A stretch of 64,000 nucleotides of DNA from JAXLYX01 sp046351215 (GTDB taxonomy: Bacteria; Myxococcota_A; Polyangia; Polyangiales; Houyiibacteriaceae): assembly GCA_046351215.1 (NCBI GenBank), contig JAXLYX010000009.1, positions 393,172-457,171 of the forward strand, given 5' to 3'. Below are positions 8,215 to 16,697 of this stretch, one piece after another; position 1 is the first letter of the stretch, and the number at the start of each line of letters is the position of its first letter. The position numbers and the translations under genes are program-made. A model generated the notes under the pieces. That model saw nothing but the letters and a program-made list of their open reading frames with translations. It was not told the origin of the DNA and did not search any database.

Positions 8215-11200
8215 GAGCCTCTTCCCCGTGCCCTGCGGCGGGCTGCGGGTTCCGCCCGTCCGTTCCGACGAAGCAGAGCGGGAGGTAGTCTGGCCCCTTG
8301 CCCCGGTACCAGTCCATCGAACGCCGGACGGTCGCCAGCTGCGGGGTCTCCTCCTTCCACGGGACGAAGCCGTGGCCGCGGACGAAGCGGTGCAGCTCGC
8401 CCGTCTCGGGATCGATCGTCACCAGGTGGAGCCATTCGTTGCCGACGAGCTCCTGGATCGCCGGTTGGTTCTCGTAGATCGTCGCGAGGTGCCGGGTCTC
8501 GGCCTCGCAGACGAGGAGGAGGCGCACGGGCTCGTGAAGCTCCACGCCCTGGCGCGGCAGGCCGATCTTGATGTCGCCGAGCGTGCCGTCCATGACGCCG
8601 AGCAGGCCTGCGAGGTTGTGGGGGAGCTTCGTGCCCGAGCCGAGCCTCGCGTCGTCGACGAGCGCGAAGTAGTACTGGAGACTGATGCCCGCTCCGACGG
8701 GGCCCGCCGCGAGCAGGATGCGCTCGAGGATCTTACCTTCCGGATCGGTCGTCGGATCGTACGAGATGAGGAAGGCGCGCCGGTCGAGGTAGAGGCCCTG
8801 CGTGAGGCTGCGCCTTCCGATCACGCAGATCGCGTTGCCCTGGTGGCCGAGCTCGGGGCGCGGCTGGGAGAGGTCGACCGCCCGGCTCCGGACGTGCTCG
8901 AGCGCCTCCTCGGGCGACGGATCCGAGGGCGCCGAGTCGAAGCGCCGGCAGCGCTCGTGCGCCGAGAGCTCGCAGGCGACGTCGAGCGCGCGCCGCAGCT
9001 GATCGAGGTCGCCGAGGTGCGTCTCGGGGACGTTCTCGAGATCGTAGAGGATGACGGTGTCCGAGCAGGTGTCGTGCTCGGCGCCGATGAAGTGGGCGTC
9101 GTCCGGGATGTCGATGCCGACCTCGCGGAGGCCCGCGCGGACCTCGGGACGATTCGCCATGTGCGCGAACGCGCGGCCGTTCGGACCGCCGTGGCGGCCG
9201 CCGCACGCGCCGCAGTCGTAGGCGGCGAGGTGCGGGTTGTTCACGCTGTTCGAGCCGTGGCCGACGATGACCACGAGGCGCCCGAAGTGATGGACCATCC
9301 CCATGTTCTCGAGCGTCAGGCGGACGCGGACGATCTCCTCCTCGGTGGTGAAGCCGATCTGCAGCTCGCCGTCCCGCTTCGGCTTCGACTCGTCCCGGGT
9401 GGTCGTGAGCTTCGTGTGGGGCATCGGGAAGAGGCGGTCCTCGAAGCGCCGGACCGCCTTCTGCGCGAGGGTCGGCGCGAGGATGCGCGTCGTGAACGGC
9501 GCCACGGCCAGGGGGCCGAGCGCGGCGGTGAGGATCGGCCCGGCGGGAAGCGTCCGCGTCCCGCGGTACACGCTGGAGCGGAACTTCGCCCACACCTCGC
9601 GCCGCTGCTTGCGGATCGCGAACGTCGCCTCGTGGCCGTCCTCCGCGACCTCGTCCACCTCGTGCCGCGGGTCGACGACGATCGGGCAAAGGGCCGAGCT
9701 CTCGAGGTCGTCGAGCGCCCGATAGCGGATCGCGACGCCGAAGAAGCCCGCGACGGCCCAGGTCTCGAAGTCGTCCGACTGCTCCTCCATGTGCCGCCGG
9801 AAGGATTCCTCGCGATCGTCCATGCAGAAGATCAGCTGGAACCGGGGCCGCTTGCCGGGGCGCGTGGCCGTGGGGCCGACCCGACGGCGGTTCTGATCGA
9901 GTGCGCCGAGGAACTGACGGTACACGTGCTGCTCGTACGCTTCGTGCCAGACACGACGGCGCTCGAGCTCGTCGAAACGCTCGAGGCGACGGACGACGAA
10001 GAGCCGCTCGGTCATGCCGAGCCGCGCGAGCTCCGGCGTGGCGAGCCCCGCGAGCTGGCTCACCTGGAAGAGCACGTGGGCGGCGTCGAACTCCGAGCGA
10101 TCGGGCGGCTCCACCCGCGCACCGAACTTCATGCGCACGTACTTCGTGATGCCGCGGATGGGTCCGTTCCATCCGAGGTGGCGGCTCGCGACCTCGCGGA
10201 TGGCGTGCCGCTCGAGGACGAGCCGGACCGCGAGGTACTCCATCAGCGAGACGCGCGGCGCGCCCACGGCGAGCTCCTCGGGCCGGTGCTCGAGACGGTG
10301 GAAGAGGCCCGCCCAGCCCGGGAGCGCGAGCAGGACCCGCTCGACGTACTCGGTGTACGTGTCCGGCTTCACCCCGAGATCGTCGAGCGACGCGAGCACG
10401 AGATCGATCGCCGGCGTGTTCGCGTGGGTCGTCACGAGCTCGCGCGTGGCGTCCGCGATCCAGCCGCGCGAGACGAGGCCGTGGCCGAGCACCGAGCGCG
10501 TCGCCGCGAGGAAGCCGTCCTTCCTCCCGGGCAGCGTCCAGTCCGCCGAGCCCTGGTCGAGGAAGGACATGCAGAGGCGGATCATCAGCGGATCGACCCG
10601 TTCTCCCGGATGCTCGCCCGCGACGACGCCGAGCAGATCCGCGACGGTGCGATCGCGGCCCACGCGCGTCAGCAGGGGCGGATCGTCCGAGTACGTCGCC
10701 GAGACGGGAAGGGCGATGGCCGAGCAGTGCGCGTGGAGCGTGCCGACGGCGAGTTGCTCCGCATCGTGGGCGAGCAGCTCCTCGAGCTCGAGCAGGCTCG
10801 CTCCGATCTCGAGCGTGGCGCGGAGCACGGGGGAGGCCGCCGCGTGCTCGCGAGCGAGGTAGCGGGCGCGCGCCTCGGCGTCGCCCGGCGCCTCGCAACG
10901 CTCGTCCACGAGCGCGAGGTAGCCCTGCCGCTTCGCCTCCGGGATGCCGAGGCGATCGAGGAGGGCGGCGACCGGATCGGCGGGGCCGCCGAAGATGCGG
11001 GCGAAGAAACCCTTCCTCCGCTTCGGCTCGGCGTCCGGGAGCTCGTAGCCGACGAGCGCCTCGACCGCGTCGCGGAACGTCAGGTCGACGCCGACGCGAT
11101 CGAGCAGTTCGCGCGCCCAGGCGGAGCTCTTGTTCGTCATCGCCGCGGCCAGGCCTTCCGGCACGTCGGTCCGGAACCGACGCCGGAGGCCCCGTTCGCT

Positions 11201-11650
11201 CGTCTGCCACGCGAGCGTCTCGGGCGTCTCCCGGTAGATGGGGTACCGGAGCGCGATCGAGTCGACCTCTTCGGCCGTGAGCTGCACCGAGAGGGCCACG
11301 TCGTCGCGCATGCCGCTCGTCAGATCCTCCGGCGTGCCGAGGTCGCGCCGGAGCCGGAGCGCGACGGAGAGGTCGGCTTCGTCGATGCGCCCGCGCCGGA
11401 ATTCCTCGCGGTAGCGAGCCTCCGAGAAATAGCCCTCCGCGCCCGTGCGCTTCCGCACGTGCTCGATCGCCTCGTGGAAGGGCATGTGCTGGAACAGCAT
11501 CAGCTGGTTCAGCGCGACGAAATTGGAGAGCGCGCCCTGGTGGGGAAGGGACTTCGCCGCTTCGGTGAGGGCGGCCCGGAGGTCCGCTCGCCGGGACGCT
11601 TCGTCCTGGGGAGGGCGCGAGGGACGCATCGAGACGCGGGGTGAAGCCAT
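8207..11650 (-). CDS. dabA: DabA, carbonic-anhydrase-like inorganic carbon transporter subunit (DUF2309)
   Basis: This 1147-residue protein belongs to the DUF2309/YbcC/UPF0753 family. The beta-carbonic-anhydrase-like zinc site can be placed: C609-x-D611 in FCMDDREES, H798 in VGHGSNSVNN, and C813 in YDCGACGG. The H-to-C spacing (15) equals that reported for Halothiobacillus DabA (H524/C539). The family hydrates CO2 one way, driven by the proton gradient through DabB. The protein is large for the family (usually 800-1100 aa). The start at 11650 gives a soluble N-terminus, and M8 (11629) is an alternative. It is the first gene of a three-gene operon with a recognisable promoter 66 nt upstream. 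The organism is probably heterotrophic, so the likely job is CO2/bicarbonate supply for anaplerosis or pH balance (inference). Confidence 0.92.
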   Translation of the reverse strand: MASPRVSMRPSRPPQDEASRRADLRAALTEAAKSLPHQGALSNFVALNQLMLFQHMPFHEAIEHVRKRTGAEGYFSEARYREEFRRGRIDEADLSVALRLRRDLGTPEDLTSGMRDDVALSVQLTAEEVDSIALRYPIYRETPETLAWQTSERGLRRRFRTDVPEGLAAAMTNKSSAWARELLDRVGVDLTFRDAVEALVGYELPDAEPKRRKGFFARIFGGPADPVAALLDRLGIPEAKRQGYLALVDERCEAPGDAEARARYLAREHAAASPVLRATLEIGASLLELEELLAHDAEQLAVGTLHAHCSAIALPVSATYSDDPPLLTRVGRDRTVADLLGVVAGEHPGERVDPLMIRLCMSFLDQGSADWTLPGRKDGFLAATRSVLGHGLVSRGWIADATRELVTTHANTPAIDLVLASLDDLGVKPDTYTEYVERVLLALPGWAGLFHRLEHRPEELAVGAPRVSLMEYLAVRLVLERHAIREVASRHLGWNGPIRGITKYVRMKFGARVEPPDRSEFDAAHVLFQVSQLAGLATPELARLGMTERLFVVRRLERFDELERRRVWHEAYEQHVYRQFLGALDQNRRRVGPTATRPGKRPRFQLIFCMDDREESFRRHMEEQSDDFETWAVAGFFGVAIRYRALDDLESSALCPIVVDPRHEVDEVAEDGHEATFAIRKQRREVWAKFRSSVYRGTRTLPAGPILTAALGPLAVAPFTTRILAPTLAQKAVRRFEDRLFPMPHTKLTTTRDESKPKRDGELQIGFTTEEEIVRVRLTLENMGMVHHFGRLVVIVGHGSNSVNNPHLAAYDCGACGGRHGGPNGRAFAHMANRPEVRAGLREVGIDIPDDAHFIGAEHDTCSDTVILYDLENVPETHLGDLDQLRRALDVACELSAHERCRRFDSAPSDPSPEEALEHVRSRAVDLSQPRPELGHQGNAICVIGRRSLTQGLYLDRRAFLISYDPTTDPEGKILERILLAAGPVGAGISLQYYFALVDDARLGSGTKLPHNLAGLLGVMDGTLGDIKIGLPRQGVELHEPVRLLLVCEAETRHLATIYENQPAIQELVGNEWLHLVTIDPETGELHRFVRGHGFVPWKEETPQLATVRRSMDWYRGKGPDYLPLCFVGTDGRNPQPAAGHGEEAHA

Positions 11651-11716
11651 GGAGGAGAAGCGCTCCGCCGTGTCAGAGCCGGACGGGGACCGTCCGGGTT
11701 CGACCCGACACGTTAT

Positions 11717-11745
11717 GGGATACGGAGCGGCACCCTTTCGGGCAA
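11717..11745 (-). promoter_or_regulatory. Candidate promoter of the dab operon
   Basis: On the minus strand, TTGCCC (11745-11740), a 17-nt spacer and TATCCC (11722-11717) lie 66 nt before the dabA start. No other convincing promoter is seen in this 227-bp gap. The same TTGCCC/TATCxT style occurs before other genes in the window. Confidence 0.4.
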
Positions 11746-11877
11746 ATGAAGGTGGAGGCGCCCGAGGTCACGTCCCCAGGGTACCGGCTGCACGCCCGAA
11801 CGCACGAATTCCGCTGGATCCGTGGCTCTCGGCCGTCCCCGTGCGCGGGTCCGCCGAACGTTAAATCCGTGTCAGCA

Positions 11878-13173
11878 TCAGTTCGTGACGTGAACCAACG
11901 TGCCCTGCTCGTCCGGCTGCGTGAAGACGCCGTGCAGCCCGGGGGGAAGGGCGGGGCTCGTCGCGAACTCGAAGAAGCGGCGTGCGTCGCGCGGGGCGAG
12001 ATTCACGCATCCGTGGCTCGTCTTCAGCCCGAAGCGGTCGTGCCAGAAGGCGCCGTGGAGGGCGTAGCCGCCCTTGAAGTACATGACCCAGGGCACGTCC
12101 TGGATGAAGTAGGCCCCGCTCGGGTTGTCCTCGCTGTCCATCCGCGCCGTGATGTGTCGGGACTCCAGGCGGTAGGTGCCGGTCGGGGTCGGATGCTGGT
12201 CGTCGCCCGACGAGATCAGCGTCACGAACTTCATCTCGCGTCCCTCGTAGAGCGCCGCGAACTGGTTCCGGAGGTCGACGTGGATCCAGCGCTCGCCCTC
12301 GTGGAGGCCGCTCGGCAGGCGCTCCACCTCGTGCACCCGCGCGACCTGCATGTACGGGATCCACTTGCCGCCCTCGACTTGGTACCAGACGCCGCCCTGC
12401 ACGTTGCGCTGGCCGACGAGGGGGATGCGCGAGTGCCGCGCGATCGGCTCGCAGAAGGCGATGCCGGGCTGGCCGGGCGCGAGCGGGTTCGCGCAGAGCC
12501 GGGCCGTGGGATCGGTCACCCAGAGGAAGGGGAAGCGCATCTCCCGCGTGACGGGCACGCCCTCGAAATCGGGGGCGACCACGGGCGTCGTCCCCTCGCG
12601 CGGGATGAACCAGTACGTGATCCCGCGGTAGAGCTGGCGGTCGTAGATGTTCACCGCCTTGTCGAGGGTGAAGAAATAGCCCTCGCGCAGCGTGCGCATC
12701 ACGTAGCGGTCGGCCGGTTCGCCCCTCGGCGGAGGACGGCGGTAGACCGGGACTCCGTCACGGGCGATCACCCGCGCGATGTTGTAGGGCATCGGTCGAT
12801 CGAGCTTCGGCTGGAAGGGGATGAACCCGAGCTGCGGCTCGCCGTCGGTCTTCGTCCGGACGTCGGTTCCCTTCACCCATCCCGCGGCGCGGACCCGCCA
12901 CCACGTCTCGCCGTTCACGTCGCGGCGGTCGCTGAGCGCGAAGCGGGCGCCCCAGCGGAGGATCCCTCGGACCCGGCTCTCGGCGTTCGGCTCGACGTGG
13001 ACGTCCGCCTGCTCGATGGCGCAGATCCCCTGCGCGATGGTGGGCTCCGGCGGCGCGGCGGGGGGCGGCGGAGCCGGCGGCAGGAGACGCTCCCGCGGCC
13101 CTTCTTCGCGTCCGCCGCAGGCGGCGACGGCGACGAGGGCGACGAGCGCGAGGGCCGACCCGAACCGGAGCAT
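11878..13173 (-). CDS. L,D-transpeptidase (YkuD domain) lipoprotein with SH3-like region
   Basis: This 431-residue lipoprotein has the lipobox VAA-C19 followed by a Pro-rich linker. Residues about 50-100 look like an SH3b-type module (ending in WWRVRAAGWVKGTDV), and a second unit may lie around 215-280. The C-terminal YkuD catalytic domain has H373-GAFWHD and the S-H-G-C389-V-N motif, so the nucleophile and histidine are present. Such enzymes make 3-3 or lipoprotein crosslinks on peptidoglycan, or act as endopeptidases. A TTGACC-N17-TAAGCG promoter ends 6 nt before the ATG, which suggests a leaderless message. It is divergent from the acyltransferase gene. Confidence 0.88.
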   Translation of the reverse strand: MLRFGSALALVALVAVAACGGREEGPRERLLPPAPPPPAAPPEPTIAQGICAIEQADVHVEPNAESRVRGILRWGARFALSDRRDVNGETWWRVRAAGWVKGTDVRTKTDGEPQLGFIPFQPKLDRPMPYNIARVIARDGVPVYRRPPPRGEPADRYVMRTLREGYFFTLDKAVNIYDRQLYRGITYWFIPREGTTPVVAPDFEGVPVTREMRFPFLWVTDPTARLCANPLAPGQPGIAFCEPIARHSRIPLVGQRNVQGGVWYQVEGGKWIPYMQVARVHEVERLPSGLHEGERWIHVDLRNQFAALYEGREMKFVTLISSGDDQHPTPTGTYRLESRHITARMDSEDNPSGAYFIQDVPWVMYFKGGYALHGAFWHDRFGLKTSHGCVNLAPRDARRFFEFATSPALPPGLHGVFTQPDEQGTLVHVTN

Positions 13174-13179
13174 CGCCCC

Positions 13180-13208
13180 CGCTTATCGCGGCCCCGGGAG
13201 CCGGTCAA
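13180..13208 (-). promoter_or_regulatory. Promoter of the L,D-transpeptidase, leaderless arrangement
   Basis: TTGACC (13208-13203), a 17-nt spacer and TAAGCG (13185-13180) are followed after 6 nt by the ATG at 13173. Transcription starting 6-7 nt after the -10 would begin at or next to the start codon. No Shine-Dalgarno site fits in this gap. Confidence 0.5.
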
Positions 13209-13223
13209 ACGCCGGGGGCCTCC

Positions 13224-13252
13224 GTGACCGAGCCGCCCGTTCGCGCTACCCT
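13224..13252 (+). promoter_or_regulatory. Candidate promoter of the acyltransferase gene
   Basis: GTGACC (13224-13229), a 17-nt spacer and TACCCT (13247-13252) lie 11 nt before the ATG at 13264. It is divergent from, and about 15 bp away from, the L,D-transpeptidase promoter, so one regulator could affect both. Confidence 0.4.
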
Positions 13253-13263
13253 AGTCCCCCGTC

Positions 13264-14136
13264 ATGACGGAACCGCGCGGGAAGAAGCCCAAGTTCGAGG
13301 TCGACTGGCCGGAGATCACGCCGATCGAGCCGGACCCGATCTCCCTCAAGGATCGCCTCGTCTCGGTGGGCATGTGGAGCCTCGCCCTGCCCTGGCTCGC
13401 AGGCGGCACGGGCGCGATCTACCTCGCGCGGAAGTTCCTCACGACCGATCAGGCCGATCCGCTCGATCGCCTGTACATCAAGGGGCAGCTGGCGCTCACC
13501 GGGTGCAGCTGGAAGTCCGTGGTGCATCCGGGCGTGGATCCGAAGAAGCAGTACCTCTTCTTCCAGAACCACGTGAACAACCTCGATCACTGCACGATGT
13601 ACAACGCGACCCCGCACTTCAAGCAGGGGGTCGAGCTCGCGGAGCACTTCGAGTACCCGTTCTACGGCCCCTTCATGAAGCAGCGCGGCACGCTCCCCGT
13701 CGTGCGCGGCTCGGCCGAGGGCCTGAAGAACCTGATCAAGGGCATGCGCGCCGAGATCGAGCGCGGTCATTCGATCCTCGTCTTCCCCGAGGGCACGCGC
13801 ACGACCACCGGGCGCGTCGGCCCGTTCAAGCCGGGCGTGTTCCGCATCGCCCTCGACCTCGGCGTGCCCATCGTCCCCGTCTCGGTGACGGGCATGTACG
13901 ATTTCATGCGGAAGGGCTCGTACGTGCTCCGGCCGGGCTTCGACGTGACGGTCTTCTACGATCGTCCGATCCCGACCGAGGGGCTGCGCCACGACGACGT
14001 CCCGCGCCTGATGAAGCAGGTGCACGGCGTCATGTCGCGACGCGTGGACGACTACTGGCGCGCGCGCGGGAAGCTGCCGCCGCTCCCGACGGAGCCCCCG
14101 AGCGAGCCCGTCTCGGAGACCGCCGAGCTCGGATGA
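13264..14136 (+). CDS. 1-acyl-sn-glycerol-3-phosphate acyltransferase-like protein (PlsC family)
   Basis: This 290-residue protein has the PlsC acyltransferase motifs in order: N-H-V-N-N-L-D (HX4D block I, about residue 103), a block II-like FMKQRGTLPVVRG, FPEGTRT (block III, about 177), and V-P-I-V-P-V-S (block IV). It should transfer an acyl group to lysophosphatidate or a related lysolipid at the inner membrane. One hydrophobic segment (about 35-55) may dip into the membrane. The tail is Pro/Glu/Ser-rich. The ATG is preceded by a promoter-like TACCCT with no Shine-Dalgarno site. The exact acceptor lipid cannot be read from sequence, and no other lipid-synthesis gene is adjacent. Confidence 0.85.
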   Translation: MTEPRGKKPKFEVDWPEITPIEPDPISLKDRLVSVGMWSLALPWLAGGTGAIYLARKFLTTDQADPLDRLYIKGQLALTGCSWKSVVHPGVDPKKQYLFFQNHVNNLDHCTMYNATPHFKQGVELAEHFEYPFYGPFMKQRGTLPVVRGSAEGLKNLIKGMRAEIERGHSILVFPEGTRTTTGRVGPFKPGVFRIALDLGVPIVPVSVTGMYDFMRKGSYVLRPGFDVTVFYDRPIPTEGLRHDDVPRLMKQVHGVMSRRVDDYWRARGKLPPLPTEPPSEPVSETAELG

Positions 14137-14206
14137 GCCGAGCCCGGCGGCGCGCCGGGCGAGCCGCGTATCGACGCACGCCCTCCGCATCGGCGATGCT
14201 GGGGCG

Positions 14207-15469
14207 ATGAGCGCCACCACGCGAGCGGCCCTGCGGAACGGCGACGCCTTCGCGCTCGCGCGGGCGCAGGAAGAGCTCGATCTGCAGCTCCTCTCCCGCT
14301 TCCCCACGCTCGCGGCGCGCAAGCGCGAGCGGATGTCGGCCTCGCCCCACGCGCTCTTCCGCGGGAGCGCGCCGCTCTTCCACGCGCTCCTCCGGGCGCA
14401 GGGGGGCGTCGACGCCCTCCATGCGGCGGCCGGCGTCATCGTGGGCGACATGCACCTCGAGAACGTCGGCGCCTATCGGGTCGACGGGAAGGACGCTCCC
14501 GTCGTCTTCGACCTCAACGACTTCGACGATGCCGCGCACGGTCTCTTCGCGGTCGACGCCCTCCGACTCTCCGTGTCGGTCCTCCTCGCGGGACGCACGT
14601 TCGGGACCTCGCCCTCGCTCTCGCTCGCGCTCGTCGAGCGCGGGCTCGAGACGCACGCGCGCAACCTCGGCGGCGCAAGGGCTCCGCGCGCGCCCGAGCC
14701 CCCCGACGCGATCGCCCGACTCGTGGCGCGGGTCGAGCAGCGCTCGATGTCGCGCTTCCTCGACCATCGCGCGCCACGCCTCGGCGGCGAGCGTCACCTC
14801 GTGCGCGGCGCCCGATACCTCGAGCTCCCCGCCGAAGCCCGCGACGCCGTGCCCGAGCTCGTGAGTCGTTGGCACGCGGCCCTCGGGGACCGAGCGCCGA
14901 AGCGGTCGGAACGGTTCTCCGTCGTCGATGCGGCCCAGCGCATCGCCGGCACCGGCAGCCTCGGCTCCCTCCGCATCGCCGTCTTGCTCGCGGACGGCGC
15001 GGGCACCCTGCGCATCGCGGAATTCAAGGAGGCCCGGCCGTCGTCCGCGCATCCCTGGCCGATCGCCTCGGACGCCTCGCGACGCGCGCGCTCCCTCGAT
15101 GCGTCGCTCGGACCGGCCGAGCGCGTGGTCGGCTGCGCGCGCGCCCTCGTCGAGCGACCCACGCGTCGGCTCGCCGCGCTGCCCGCCGTTCCGATCGGCC
15201 GCGAGGCGATCGATTTCGTCGGTCGCATGCTCGCGCCCCAGGAGGACAAGCTCGACCTCGCCGCGCTCGATGCGTGGAGCGAGAAGGACGCCCTCGTCGC
15301 GACCGTGTTCCACCTCCTCGGACGAGCCCATCGCCGATCGGTGCAAGGCAAGACGATGCGCGCCCCGAAGGACGCGGAGCTCGCGGCGCTCGTCGATCGG
15401 GCCGTGCTGCTCGCGGGGCTCTTCGAGGGGATCGCGCTCGCGTATGCGCGGCTCGGGGAGACGGCCTGA
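14207..15469 (+). CDS. DUF2252 family protein
   Basis: This 420-residue protein matches DUF2252 in length and signature. It has KRERMSASPHALFRG near residue 40, G-D-M-H-L-E-N-V-G near 83, and F-D-L-N-D-F-D-D near 103. The GDxHxxN and D-x-N-D-F-D pattern resembles the catalytic loop and metal-binding Asp of aminoglycoside phosphotransferase/kinase-like folds, so a small-molecule kinase activity is possible but unproven for the family. There is no signal peptide or membrane segment. It lies 70 nt after the acyltransferase gene on the same strand and is convergent with the next gene, with 12 nt between stops. Confidence 0.85.
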   Translation: MSATTRAALRNGDAFALARAQEELDLQLLSRFPTLAARKRERMSASPHALFRGSAPLFHALLRAQGGVDALHAAAGVIVGDMHLENVGAYRVDGKDAPVVFDLNDFDDAAHGLFAVDALRLSVSVLLAGRTFGTSPSLSLALVERGLETHARNLGGARAPRAPEPPDAIARLVARVEQRSMSRFLDHRAPRLGGERHLVRGARYLELPAEARDAVPELVSRWHAALGDRAPKRSERFSVVDAAQRIAGTGSLGSLRIAVLLADGAGTLRIAEFKEARPSSAHPWPIASDASRRARSLDASLGPAERVVGCARALVERPTRRLAALPAVPIGREAIDFVGRMLAPQEDKLDLAALDAWSEKDALVATVFHLLGRAHRRSVQGKTMRAPKDAELAALVDRAVLLAGLFEGIALAYARLGETA

Positions 15470-15481
15470 GCGGCTCGGCCT

Positions 15482-16027
15482 TCAGCCCCGACTCTCCCGC
15501 ACGAGCGCGGGCAGCATCGGCGCCGTCGCGGTGAGGAGCCCGATCGCGAGCCCCAGCACGCTCCCGAGCCCGATGCAGCGGCAGCCCATCGCGCCCGCGA
15601 GCACGACGATCGACGAGGCGCTCGCCCACGCGCCGAGGCCTCCGTGGCGATCGAGGGCCGAGCGGCTCACGAGCACGCCCGTGATCACGCCCGCCACGGC
15701 GCAGGCCGGCAGGCAGTAGGACATGCAGACGTCGCCGACGCAGGCGTGACCGAATCCCTGGGCCGCGCTGGCGGTCGCGAAGGGGAGGATGCCGTACACG
15801 AAGCCCGGTCCGACGCCGCGACCGAGCGAGCCGCCGCGCTGCGCGGCCGCGGCCGCGACCACGAACATCGCCGCGCCGAGCAGGAGCGCGTTCGACCCGC
15901 CGCCGAGCGCCGCCGAAGCCCCCACGAAGAGGAGCGCGGGGAGGGCCACGAGGGCGCTCCGCCGCGCGCGGCCGAGCTCGTAGGCACGATGGGCGCGCTT
16001 CAGGAAGCGATCATCCATCGTGGCCAT
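15482..16027 (-). CDS. Polytopic membrane protein co-transcribed with the sigma factor; possible anti-sigma
   Basis: This 181-residue protein has about six hydrophobic segments and short loops. Its gene overlaps the end of the sigma-factor gene by 17 nt (8 nt if the second ATG at 16018 is used). Five cysteines cluster in or near membrane segments (C-V-G-D-V-C-M-S-Y-C and G-C-R-C). Gene order and topology recall membrane anti-sigma factors such as NrsF (DUF1109), in which conserved cysteines sense stress. I do not recognise clear sequence identity to that family, so anti-sigma function is an inference from context. The N-terminal MDDRFLKRAHRAYELGRAR is the only long cytosolic stretch that could hold a sigma factor. 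Confidence 0.65.
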   Translation of the reverse strand: MATMDDRFLKRAHRAYELGRARRSALVALPALLFVGASAALGGGSNALLLGAAMFVVAAAAAQRGGSLGRGVGPGFVYGILPFATASAAQGFGHACVGDVCMSYCLPACAVAGVITGVLVSRSALDRHGGLGAWASASSIVVLAGAMGCRCIGLGSVLGLAIGLLTATAPMLPALVRESRG

Positions 16028-16538
16028 ACAGCCTCCGCAGGGTCGTTCGGATCCGGTCGAGCATGCGCTCCTTGCGCTTCCGGAAGGTGGGGCCCTGGCC
16101 GCGCTCCGCGAGCACGTCCTCGAGCACGGCGCGATCCGAGGGCGAGAGCTCCAAGACCGCGGCCGCGAAGGCCTCGCGCAGGCGTCGCTCCTCGAGGGTC
16201 GTGTCGGGGCCCGCCGCCTCCGAGGGCGGGTCCGCGGCGAGGCTCGAGGTCCGCGAGCGGCTCGTACGGCGACGGACGGTCCGACACTCCCAGGCGGCGA
16301 TCGTCAGGGCCCAGGCGAGGACGTCCCCCGTCCGCTCGAAGTCCGAGGCCCGCGCGAAGAGCTCGAGCAGGGCCTCCTGCGCCGCGTCCTCCGCGTCCGC
16401 GCCCGGGCCGAGGAGCTTCGCGCAGAAGGCGCGGACCGGGCCGTCGAGGCCGCTCGCCACGCGCGGCAGGGCCGAGCGATCCCCGCCCGCGAGGCGGATC
16501 ATCGCTTCGTTCAGCTCGATTCGAGCCTGGGGATCCAA
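16011..16538 (-). CDS. ECF-type RNA polymerase sigma factor
   Basis: About 175 residues. Region 2 covers roughly residues 10-80 (LGPGADAEDAAQEALLELF is the typical D-AEDxxQE stretch and DVLAWALTIAAWECRTVRRR the promoter-binding helix). Region 4 covers about 120-172 (LSPSDRAVLEDV then FRKRKERMLDRIRTTLRRLYG). I chose the TTG at 16538, because LDPQARIELNEAMIRLAGGDRSA matches the usual N-terminus of such factors. An ATG at 16502 is the shorter choice, and an ATG at 16640 would add 34 residues without homology character. The gene overlaps a downstream membrane-protein gene that may encode its anti-sigma. The target promoters are unknown. Confidence 0.72.
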   Translation of the reverse strand: MDPQARIELNEAMIRLAGGDRSALPRVASGLDGPVRAFCAKLLGPGADAEDAAQEALLELFARASDFERTGDVLAWALTIAAWECRTVRRRTSRSRTSSLAADPPSEAAGPDTTLEERRLREAFAAAVLELSPSDRAVLEDVLAERGQGPTFRKRKERMLDRIRTTLRRLYGHDG

Positions 16539-16645
16539 GGGGACGCGTGCTCTCGGAGACCCGCACGGAGGAACCTCGTGGGGCCGGGGAAGGGACCGGC
16601 TCGTTCCGTCTGGGCACGAGCCGGGGGGAGCGTGACGCACTTTCT

Positions 16646-16682
16646 CGATTCGGGGAGCGATTCCTCGGGGCTCCCCGAATCG
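16646..16682. terminator. 13-bp perfect hairpin between aldo/keto reductase and sigma genes
   Basis: CGATTCGGGGAGC (16646-16658) and GCTCCCCGAATCG (16670-16682) are perfect reverse complements around an 11-nt loop. The hairpin lies just past the stop of the aldo/keto reductase (minus strand, 16698) and upstream of the sigma-factor gene. There is no U-tract on either side, so it may be a Rho-assisted terminator, an mRNA 3' stabiliser or an attenuator for the sigma gene. Confidence 0.4.
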
Positions 16683-16697
16683 GGACGGCTCGCGGGC

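Noticed and set aside
8213..11644. 1143-codon plus-strand open frame opposite dabA
   Set aside because: This is a shadow frame made by GC-rich third positions of dabA, with no recognisable motif. dabA has the complete zinc-site residues.
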